From the NCBI GenBank assembly GCA_003532515.1, contig DOEX01000016.1:1-8952 (forward strand): 8,952 bases of DNA. The letters run 5' to 3'. A program made the translations under genes and the position numbers. The DNA comes from Anaerolineaceae bacterium. GTDB lineage: Bacteria > Chloroflexota > Anaerolineae > Anaerolineales > Anaerolineaceae. The notes under the pieces are model-generated. The model was not told the origin of the DNA and searched no databases. It saw only the letters and a list, made by a program, of their open reading frames with translations. Shown here piece by piece: positions 1-6,174 of the stretch. Numbering within the stretch: position 1 is the first letter of the stretch; each line of letters opens with the position of its first letter.

Positions 1-710
<710 letters not shown>

Positions 711-718
711 GGGGTGAG

Positions 719-724
719 CCTCCT
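719..724 (-). promoter_or_regulatory. Ribosome binding site of hutU
   Basis: A perfect AGGAGG on the minus strand, with 8 nt to the ATG at 710. It fixes the hutU start. Confidence 0.8.
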
Positions 725-753
725 GGAAAAAATAAATTTGTGTTGTTGGGGCT

Positions 754-762
754 ATTATAACA
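754..762 (-). promoter_or_regulatory. Predicted hutU promoter, extended -10
   Basis: The minus strand reads TGTTATAAT: a consensus TATAAT (754-759) preceded by the TG of an extended -10. No good -35 box lies 16-18 nt upstream, which is typical of extended -10 promoters. The predicted start near 747 gives a leader of about 37 nt ending in the hutU ribosome site. This is inferred from consensus only. Confidence 0.55.
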
Positions 763-815
763 AAAGACATCATGCCCACCGTCTTTTCATAACTTTGAGG
801 ACTAGTCACAGCTAA

Positions 816-879
816 GCGGATGGACTAAAGCCCATCCGTACGACAATGAATCGTACGGTGGGGGCTTGTCTCCCACCGC
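816..879. repeat. Compact triple-hairpin palindromic element
   Basis: Three perfect inverted repeats follow each other and share their end bases. Hairpin 1 pairs CGGATGG (817-823) with CCATCCG (832-838). Hairpin 2 pairs CCGTACGA (836-843) with TCGTACGG (851-858). Hairpin 3 pairs CGGTGGG (856-862) with CCCACCG (872-878). The outer ends GCGG (816-819) and CCGC (876-879) are also complementary, so the element can fold as a row of hairpins or close like a cloverleaf. It lies between the divergent hutU and phosphatase promoters, and neither strand has a T-run that would make it a terminator. It resembles an extragenic REP-type repeat, but only one copy is in the window, so repetition is not shown here. 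Confidence 0.7.
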
Positions 880-926
880 AGAGGTTAAAAAGGGTTTCGC
901 CGATTAAAAAATCTCTAGCCAATTGA

Positions 927-954
927 TTGTGAAAATCGACCTGTATCTTATAAT
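927..954 (+). promoter_or_regulatory. Predicted promoter of the PAP2 phosphatase gene
   Basis: A perfect -10 box TATAAT is at 949-954. A moderate -35 box TTGTGA (927-932) sits 16 nt upstream; TTGATT (923-928) is an alternative with a long 20-nt spacer. Transcription would begin near 961 and give a leader of about 37 nt. Confidence 0.5.
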
Positions 955-997
955 TAGGCTCTGACCTGGCTCACCACAGGCGCTGAAGGATAAAACT

Positions 998-1990
998 ATG
1001 CATCAAATCGAATTGCCCATCATTGAAGCGCTGCAAGACTTTTTTAAAAATTTGCAACCGATTTGGGTTGCCATCACCTTCCTCGGAGATGAGACTTTTT
1101 ACTTGCTTTTCATGCCGCTTATCTACTGGTGTGTAGATGCCCTGGTGGGGCTGAGGATTGGTGTAATGCTGTTACTTTCCGGTTTCAGCAATGGATTTCT
1201 GAAATTGATTTTCAAGAGCCCGAGACCCTATTGGGTGAGCGATAAAATCACAGCTGGTGCCGAGCACAACTCTTTTGGGCTCCCCTCCGGGCATGCCATG
1301 AATTCAGCCGCTGTTTGGGGTTGGACTGCCCGCGAAATGGGAAAAACCTGGGCAAAATGGGTGATGGGTATTTTGGTTTTCCTGATCGGATTCTCCCGGA
1401 TCATACTCGGCGTTCATTTTATCAGCGATGTCTTCTTGGGTTGGCTGGTGGGATTGCTGCTCATCTGGCTTTTTGCCAGAAACCTTGATTCTTTGGGCAA
1501 AACCCTGCAAAAAATGCCGCTGACTTCCCTGCTGGCGTTGGCGCTGCTTTCTTCCGGTTTGATGGTTTTACTGCCAGCCCTCACTAAAGTTGTCTCGTCA
1601 TCCTGGCAGCCTGCTGCCGATTGGGTGGCAAGAGCGGGTGCGATTGACCCAATGAACCTGGAATTCAGCCTGACGCTGGCTGGTTTATGGTTTGGCATGC
1701 TGGGCGGATTTGCGATATTAATGCATCAGAGGGGCATTTTGCAAAGCAAGCAAGGCGACTGGCAAAAAGTTGCCCGCTACTTTATTGGTCTGATCGGAGT
1801 CGTGGTTTTGTATGCCGGGCTGGGTGCGCTCTTTCCGGATGACATGAGTTTGATTGGCATGATTTTGCGCTACCTTCGTTACACCTTGATTGGATTGTGG
1901 ATCGCCTGGGGCAGCCCGCTGTTGTTTGAGAAACTGGGCGTGGGTGTGATCAAGCCCTATCTCCCGCCACAAAGCAGTGCGCAAAGGTAA
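998..1990 (+). CDS. PAP2-family membrane phosphatase
   Basis: The family consists of phosphatidic-acid or undecaprenyl-pyrophosphate-type phosphatases, which remove phosphate from lipid phosphates at the membrane through a phospho-histidine intermediate. All three signature motifs are complete: K69-x6-R76-P77, P96-S-G-H99, and S133-R134-x5-H140-x3-D144, with H99 and H140 as catalytic histidines. The 330 residues exceed a minimal PAP2 domain of about 200. After the core, further hydrophobic segments lie near residues 174-193, 220-242, 258-280 and 288-312, so this is a polytopic membrane protein with an extended C-terminal membrane region. The ATG at 998 has AAGGA (986-990) 7 nt upstream. It is transcribed alone from its own promoter, convergent with the GNAT gene. 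The substrate is not determined: undecaprenyl pyrophosphate, phosphatidate and isoprenoid phosphates all remain possible. Confidence 0.9.
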   Translation: MHQIELPIIEALQDFFKNLQPIWVAITFLGDETFYLLFMPLIYWCVDALVGLRIGVMLLLSGFSNGFLKLIFKSPRPYWVSDKITAGAEHNSFGLPSGHAMNSAAVWGWTAREMGKTWAKWVMGILVFLIGFSRIILGVHFISDVFLGWLVGLLLIWLFARNLDSLGKTLQKMPLTSLLALALLSSGLMVLLPALTKVVSSSWQPAADWVARAGAIDPMNLEFSLTLAGLWFGMLGGFAILMHQRGILQSKQGDWQKVARYFIGLIGVVVLYAGLGALFPDDMSLIGMILRYLRYTLIGLWIAWGSPLLFEKLGVGVIKPYLPPQSSAQR

Positions 1991-1996
1991 TTCAGT

Positions 1997-2035
1997 AAAG
2001 ATTCTGAGCGAAAGCTCAGAATGCCAAATCTTTGG
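1997..2035. other. Strong GNRA-capped hairpin after the phosphatase gene
   Basis: A perfect 9-bp stem, ATTCTGAGC (2001-2009) with GCTCAGAAT (2014-2022), closes a GAAA tetraloop. It is followed by a second small palindrome, CCAAA-TC-TTTGG (2024-2035). An alternative outer stem pairs AAAGAT (1997-2002) with ATCTTT (2028-2033). It begins 7 nt after the phosphatase stop, so it could end or stabilise that transcript. There is no U-run on either strand, so it is not a canonical intrinsic terminator. Confidence 0.55.
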
Positions 2036-2072
2036 TAGAGAATGAGGCTTGTCTGGTTTGCCCTGTGTAAGG

Positions 2073-2209
2073 GTTCCTTGAAATGTGGTTGACGCAGGCG
2101 TCAACCCTACAATGACATCGTCTTTTTGTAGGGAACAGGCCTGCCTGTTCCTTGAAACGCAGTTGATGCAGGCATCAAACCTACAGCGGCATCAAACTTA
2201 CAACGACAT
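2073..2209. repeat. Array of direct repeats made of 2-nt-loop palindromes
   Basis: Two 47-nt direct copies (2073-2119 and 2147-2193) match at 38 of 47 positions with a 74-nt period. Each contains a palindrome with an AG centre: GGTTGACGC/GCGTCAACC (2087-2106) and TTGATGC/GCATCAA (2163-2178). Two of the differences between copies fall on paired positions and preserve pairing. Between them lies GGAACAGGC-CT-GCCTGTTCC (2132-2151). CCCTACAA (2105-2112) is also complementary to TTGTAGGG (2126-2133). A truncated third copy (2190-2209) matches 2173-2192 at 17 of 20 positions and runs into the GNAT coding sequence. The array fills the gap between two convergent genes, the usual place for extragenic palindromic repeats. 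Transcript-end or mRNA-stability roles are possible but unproven. Confidence 0.8.
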
Positions 2210-2725
2210 TCCAAACTCCAGGCGAACTTCGCCGCGTTGGATGTCGTCATTGTTGTAATGAGTAGTGTCCAAACCAATCAGCTCAAATCCACAGGACTGG
2301 TAAAAACGGATCGCCGGGTCATTGCAACTTTGGGTTTCTAAAACCAGGGCGCGCTGACCGCCGACTTTGGCGGTTTCGACGGCTTTGGCAATCAAGATTT
2401 TGCCAATGCCTTGATGGCGACGGTCTTCATCCACCCAAATATTGGCTATCCGCAGGCGGTTGTTCCAGTTTTCCAAGGAAAGCTCGATGAAACCCAACAA
2501 TTTTTCTTCTTCAAACGCAGCGAAAACCTTTGGGTCGGTCAACCAGCCTGAATAGAGACTGCTCTCGAAGCTTTTAATCAACGGCTCTGGCAACGCTTCG
2601 CGTTTAAGATTAATAAGATCCTCTCCAGGTGTATGGGAGATGTTTACCCGGTAAAGATGGGTAGTTGTGTATCGGAAAAGGAAGCTTTTTCCCTTCCAGC
2701 CTTGGTCAAGTTCGCGGATTTCCAT
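2198..2725 (-). CDS. GNAT-family N-acetyltransferase, streptothricin-acetyltransferase-like
   Basis: A 175-residue cytosolic enzyme expected to transfer acetyl from acetyl-CoA to an amine. The acetyl-CoA-binding motif A is intact as R103-H-Q-G-I-G108, following the strand IANIWVDEDRR. Motif B follows as LETQSCNDPAIRFYQSCGFELIG (129-151). The LETQ..N..A..FY..CGF.IG pattern with a following Y resembles streptothricin acetyltransferases (SatA type), as I recall them. Many proteins with this pattern have other or unknown substrates, so resistance is only a possibility. The ATG at 2725 is the only reasonable start: an in-frame TAA lies just upstream, and the ribosome site is weak. It lies 108 nt downstream of the methyltransferase gene on the same strand, so it could be read through from that operon; no clear promoter of its own was found. 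Its last three codons and stop fall inside a repeat copy. Confidence 0.85.
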   Translation of the reverse strand: MEIRELDQGWKGKSFLFRYTTTHLYRVNISHTPGEDLINLKREALPEPLIKSFESSLYSGWLTDPKVFAAFEEEKLLGFIELSLENWNNRLRIANIWVDEDRRHQGIGKILIAKAVETAKVGGQRALVLETQSCNDPAIRFYQSCGFELIGLDTTHYNNDDIQRGEVRLEFGMSL

Positions 2726-2833
2726 CTTTTAACTCATAGCGGGCGAATGCTGTGTCGCCTTCTCCTGAAAATATGCCAATTTGTAAAATCCGAAAGAAAC
2801 CATACGAAAAACCAACTGCTCTTCTGAAATTCA

Positions 2834-3562
2834 CTAATCGCCGGGAACAGCAAAGCGAAGCAGACAATTAAAGCGCTTGATTGGAAAAACCATCTGACCA
2901 TCGATGTTCTCGACATAATCAAATGCAATTTCCTTCAGCTTTTCTTCATAACTTTCGTCAAGGCGTAATTGGTTCCGTAAAAAAGCTACTGCTTCCTCTT
3001 TGTCATCTACAGGTTGACCAAAATCGTGTTCAATTTCCTCGCAGGTGACCTGAAAACCAGCCTGTTCGAGCCTTCCGCGAACGTAGCAGCTGCTAACGCA
3101 CCCACTTTGACGGTCCTGAAGACCAAGCTCCTGACTTAATTTTCGATGAAAACCTTCCCGCTCCTTTACACCCTGGCTGATGATCAGACCGGATCTGCGG
3201 GTTTTACGAAGCAAGGTGTCGATTTCAAGATTGGTATAGCCAAAATGATAGTGATAAATGGCAATGGCAACATCCCAATCTTCGGTTGAGACATCCGGCC
3301 AGCGGGCATGGATGGGTTTGACGTTATCAATGGATTTTTCCTGTAAATCTTTTTGAAGGGACTGCAGTACCTCTTCATTCTTATCGATCGCCAAGACTTG
3401 TTTACAGAGCGGCGCCATAAATTGACTGACCACTCCAATCCCACAGCCAATATCCGCAACCACATCATCAGGGCGGATCATCTCCCGCAAGGCTTGCCCA
3501 TAGGGTACCTCAGGATAATTCCAGTAAGCGGCTGCTTTTTTATATTCTTCAATGTGGCTCAT
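2834..3562 (-). CDS. Class I SAM-dependent methyltransferase
   Basis: A 242-residue cytosolic protein with a Rossmann methyltransferase fold. SAM-binding motif I is V35-A-D-I-G-C-G-I-G43, and the acidic residue ending strand 2 is D60 in VLAID. The motif-IV region reads WDVAIAIYHYHF. The C-terminal part has no motif I can tie to a substrate class. It is the last gene of the ABC-transporter operon. The ATG at 3562 follows the TAA of the DUF364 gene with one base between (TAAGATG), so translation is probably coupled. A GTG at 3571 is in frame, would add three residues and would overlap the upstream gene by 8 nt; I prefer the ATG. Sharing the operon with a metal-type transporter and a DUF364 protein suggests it acts on the imported ligand or a metal-binding compound. 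That is inference; the fold alone does not say. Confidence 0.85.
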   Translation of the reverse strand: MSHIEEYKKAAAYWNYPEVPYGQALREMIRPDDVVADIGCGIGVVSQFMAPLCKQVLAIDKNEEVLQSLQKDLQEKSIDNVKPIHARWPDVSTEDWDVAIAIYHYHFGYTNLEIDTLLRKTRRSGLIISQGVKEREGFHRKLSQELGLQDRQSGCVSSCYVRGRLEQAGFQVTCEEIEHDFGQPVDDKEEAVAFLRNQLRLDESYEEKLKEIAFDYVENIDGQMVFPIKRFNCLLRFAVPGD

Positions 3563-3563
3563 C

Positions 3564-4340
3564 TTAAGCACTCACCGGAACCAATTTTTTAATCATCATT
3601 TCCCGGAGATGACTGATGCCACAAGAAAGGGAAAGACGTTTGAACATCTCCTGTTTATAAGTCGCATCCCACCAGGAACCCGCCAAAGCCGTCACACCTG
3701 TACTTTGGAAGGCCTCTTCGATCATTGGCGTCGATGCTCCAACCAGCACAATTTCTCGAGCTTTTTTACACCAATCAAGCAATTGGTCGAGCGTGTTGTT
3801 GATAAGTGTGGTTCCGGTGATGAGCATCAGGTCGCACTCAGGCAGCAACTCGCTTTGAAGTTCCATAGGATACGCCTGAGCGGCCCCCTCACCACCATGG
3901 CTGCTAAGTCCTCTGTCAAAAATAATGACTCGATCAGCAATGGTTGCTATTTCTTTTGCCACCGGAGGAATGTATCCAATCATTCCAACTGTATCTCCTG
4001 GGCGCACATTCAACCCAAATGGGTTTGGCGTCTTTTTTTCGTCAGGCAGGTTCAAACCGCGAGTCGCAGCAGTGATCACAGCCATGCCAACCGCTCGTTG
4101 GGCGTCATCTTGTCCTTTGACTACAAGCGAAGCCACTTCAAAAGCAGGTTTGCCGATGATTTCTTGCGCAAATCCGAAAATGGAACAGCCAGCTGGTAAG
4201 TTTTGACGCAGAACATAGGAAACTCCGATATCCTCTCCGTCAAGCTCCATAGCAGTGAGTGAGAGACCCAGGACAGCATCTGTGACCTGTCTTCCCGCTA
4301 ATAAGGGCTCGGCGGCTGCGACAACTGAATCAATGATCAT
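3564..4340 (-). CDS. DUF4213/DUF364 protein, putative heavy-metal chelation family
   Basis: A 258-residue soluble protein. The N-terminal part (about 1-80, with GLSLTAMELDGEDIGVSYVL at 25-44) fits DUF4213. The C-terminal part (about 110-255) fits DUF364, shown by VGMIGYIPPV (118-127), the hallmark ITGTTLIN (174-181) and VGAST (200-204). Pfam names DUF364 putative heavy-metal chelation; as far as I know no reaction is established. Possible ligands visible here include H148, C169 and C191, but none is a proven metal site. The ATG at 4340 is chosen over an in-frame TTG 30 nt upstream because AGGAGG (4345-4350) sits 4 nt before the ATG. That ribosome site overlaps the ATPase stop codon. Position between the ATPase and the methyltransferase points to a role in handling the imported metal complex after uptake. 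Confidence 0.88.
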   Translation of the reverse strand: MIIDSVVAAAEPLLAGRQVTDAVLGLSLTAMELDGEDIGVSYVLRQNLPAGCSIFGFAQEIIGKPAFEVASLVVKGQDDAQRAVGMAVITAATRGLNLPDEKKTPNPFGLNVRPGDTVGMIGYIPPVAKEIATIADRVIIFDRGLSSHGGEGAAQAYPMELQSELLPECDLMLITGTTLINNTLDQLLDWCKKAREIVLVGASTPMIEEAFQSTGVTALAGSWWDATYKQEMFKRLSLSCGISHLREMMIKKLVPVSA

Positions 4341-4344
4341 TCTT

Positions 4345-4350
4345 CCTCCT
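4345..4350 (-). promoter_or_regulatory. Ribosome binding site of the DUF364 gene, overlapping the ATPase stop
   Basis: AGGAGG on the minus strand begins inside the TAG stop (4349-4351) of the ATPase gene and lies 4 nt before the ATG at 4340. It decides the DUF364 start and implies that ribosomes finishing the ATPase uncover or reuse the site. Confidence 0.75.
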
Positions 4351-5131
4351 ACAACTTTGGCGCGACACAAACTTTACGTTCAATTCCATCTACTTTAATC
4401 AGACGCATTTCCACGCCATATAGATCGCTCAGTAGTTTTTCTGTCAGGATATCCTGCCAGTCACCAAAATGAAATTGAGCCTGCCGGTCGATTACTGCTA
4501 CCAATCCTTCGAGCAGCAAAACCTGATCGGGGTTGTGAGTGGTAAGGACAATCCCATATCCTTCTGCGGCTAAGTTCTTCACGAGGCGCAGCACTTTGAT
4601 TTGATTGCCATGATCCAGATGAGCTGTTGGCTCATCCATTAATATCAAGCGGGATTGTTGCGCGATTGCCCGGGCTATTGAAACTTGCTGAAGTTCACCG
4701 GTGCTGATGCGAGTGTATGCCTTATCACGCAGATGGTCGATTTCCATTTGAATCAAGGCCTGTTCAGCCCGATCATAATGCTCTGCTTTGGGCTTTTCAA
4801 AGATGCCCAACCAGGGGGCACTGCCGGTAACAACATAATCGAGCACGGTAAAGTCAAAAGATGGCATTAACGTTTGCGGTACATAACCAATCACACGGGC
4901 AACGTCTTTGGTGGATAGCCCGTTCATATCTTCCCCGTTTATCAAAATCCGACCTTGGTTAGGTTCTCGCAATTTTGCCATACAGGTCAATAAGGTAGTT
5001 TTTCCGATTCCGTTAGGACCCAACAGGCAGACAATTTCACCCGAATTCACTTCAAAACTGATATCGCTGAAGATTTGGCGGGTGCCGTTGTAAGAAAATC
5101 CGATGTCTTCAAGCCGCATTTGCACTGGCAT
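4349..5131 (-). CDS. ABC transporter ATP-binding protein, FecE/BtuD type
   Basis: The 260-residue cytoplasmic ATPase of the importer, expected to act as a homodimer beneath the permease. The motifs in order are A-loop Y14, Walker A G38-P-N-G-I-G-K44-T45, Q-loop Q86 in GYVPQ, signature I142-S-T-G-E146, Walker B LILMDEP with D166 and E167, D-loop HLD (171-173) and switch H199 in TTHNPD. The signature departs from LSGGQ/E, with Thr in place of the first glycine. Every catalytic residue is otherwise present, so it is probably active. Length is normal for FecE/BtuD relatives. The ATG at 5131 lies 2 nt after the permease stop; the ATG of Met5 is a less likely alternative. Ligand classes served by this ATPase family include iron-siderophores, heme and cobalamin, and the ATPase does not tell them apart. 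Confidence 0.93.
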   Translation of the reverse strand: MPVQMRLEDIGFSYNGTRQIFSDISFEVNSGEIVCLLGPNGIGKTTLLTCMAKLREPNQGRILINGEDMNGLSTKDVARVIGYVPQTLMPSFDFTVLDYVVTGSAPWLGIFEKPKAEHYDRAEQALIQMEIDHLRDKAYTRISTGELQQVSIARAIAQQSRLILMDEPTAHLDHGNQIKVLRLVKNLAAEGYGIVLTTHNPDQVLLLEGLVAVIDRQAQFHFGDWQDILTEKLLSDLYGVEMRLIKVDGIERKVCVAPKL

Positions 5132-5133
5132 GT

Positions 5134-6162
5134 TTAATCCAATCGGGTTTTCTGTTTATAAAGCAAAAATGCGTAGAGCGGTGCGCCAACAAAACCAGTC
5201 AAAATTGAAAGCGGGATTTCTACACTTGAAACAGTTCGTGCCAAGGTGTCGATCAGAAGCATAAAGAGCGAACCGATCAGAATTGCCAAGGGCATGGTGC
5301 GGGTATTGTCGCTGCCAACGATCAAGCGACCAAGATGGGGAACAACTAGTCCAATCCAGCCAATGGTGCCGCTGATTGAAACCGCGCTGGCAGTCAGCAG
5401 ACTGGCACAGACGATCACAATGCCACGCACCTGGCGCACATTAACGCCCAAGGTCCGGGCTTCAAGATCCCCAAAAGCTAAGATATTGATTCGCCAGGAG
5501 AGCATTAGCAACAAGCTGGAACAAATCAGAAAAACCGGCAAAATAGCCAGGAGTTCCCGCCCCAGGATTGAGGAAAGGCTTCCCATTTGCCAAAACACAA
5601 TCGATGAAAGTTCAGTTTGCTCTTCGGCAACGAACTTCATGATCGCTAAAACAGAGCTTAAAAAACCGCCCACGATAATGCCTGAAAGGACAAGCATCAT
5701 GTTGGAGCGATTGCGCAGAATGCGCGGGACCAGGGAGGTGATCAGCACCGCGGTCATGCCACCGATAAAAGCAAATAATTGGCGTGTAACCAAGCCTGCC
5801 CCTAAGAGTATCGCAGCAGCAGCACCCACCGCAGCGCCCGAGGAGACGCCCAGTAAGTCGGGTGAAACAAGCGGATTCCGGAAAACACTTTGATAAACCG
5901 CGCCCGAAAGAGAAAGCATAGCGCCAATCATCACAGAGGCAAGGATCCTTGGAAGACGAACATTAAAAACAATGCTTTCCATGGTCGGGTCAACGTTTAC
6001 ATTCGCCCCAAACCGGGCGAGCAAGACGTTGAGTACTTTTGATGGGTCGTTACTGTAGCGACCAAGACTGAGAGAAAGAAAAACTCCGAAAAACAACAAT
6101 ACTGACAAAAGCCACAGCCATTGTCTATACTGTTTGTTTGCGGAGTTTTGTTTCGGTTTCAA
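5134..6162 (-). CDS. FecCD/BtuC-family ABC transporter permease
   Basis: A polytopic inner-membrane permease of 342 residues, within the usual 320-350 for this family, which forms a homodimeric pore for metal chelates or corrinoids. Family motifs are clear: R69-L-P-R72, G87...Q91...R95-N-P-L98, P101-x-L-L-G105-V-S-S-G109, the ATPase-contacting segment FGDLEARTLGV, GTIGWIGLVVPHLGR (265-279) and EIPLSILTG..GAP (315-328). The start is unusual: the codon at 6162 is TTG, with no clear ribosome site, only 12 nt after the lipoprotein stop. The only in-frame options upstream before a stop are non-standard (ATT), and the first membrane segment begins near residue 15, so TTG fits. Only one permease gene is present, which is consistent with a BtuC2-like homodimer. 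Confidence 0.92.
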   Translation of the reverse strand: MKPKQNSANKQYRQWLWLLSVLLFFGVFLSLSLGRYSNDPSKVLNVLLARFGANVNVDPTMESIVFNVRLPRILASVMIGAMLSLSGAVYQSVFRNPLVSPDLLGVSSGAAVGAAAAILLGAGLVTRQLFAFIGGMTAVLITSLVPRILRNRSNMMLVLSGIIVGGFLSSVLAIMKFVAEEQTELSSIVFWQMGSLSSILGRELLAILPVFLICSSLLLMLSWRINILAFGDLEARTLGVNVRQVRGIVIVCASLLTASAVSISGTIGWIGLVVPHLGRLIVGSDNTRTMPLAILIGSLFMLLIDTLARTVSSVEIPLSILTGFVGAPLYAFLLYKQKTRLD

Positions 6163-6174
6163 ACCAATATTTTA

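Noticed and set aside
2132..2151. Intrinsic terminator for the convergent genes
   Set aside because: The stem is strong but neither strand has a U-run directly after it.
2073..2209. CRISPR array
   Set aside because: Only two full repeat copies, 47 nt long, with a palindromic 'spacer' and no series of unique spacers.
3552..4199. Plus-strand open frame of about 215 codons
   Set aside because: Antisense shadow of the DUF364 gene, whose minus-strand protein has clear family motifs.
4341..4370. TTG at 4370 as the DUF364 start
   Set aside because: It would overlap the ATPase end, has no ribosome site, and the ATG at 4340 has a perfect AGGAGG nearby.
5246..5893. Plus-strand open frame of about 215 codons
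   Set aside because: Antisense shadow of the permease gene, rich in Arg, Pro and Thr, without recognisable domains or ribosome site.
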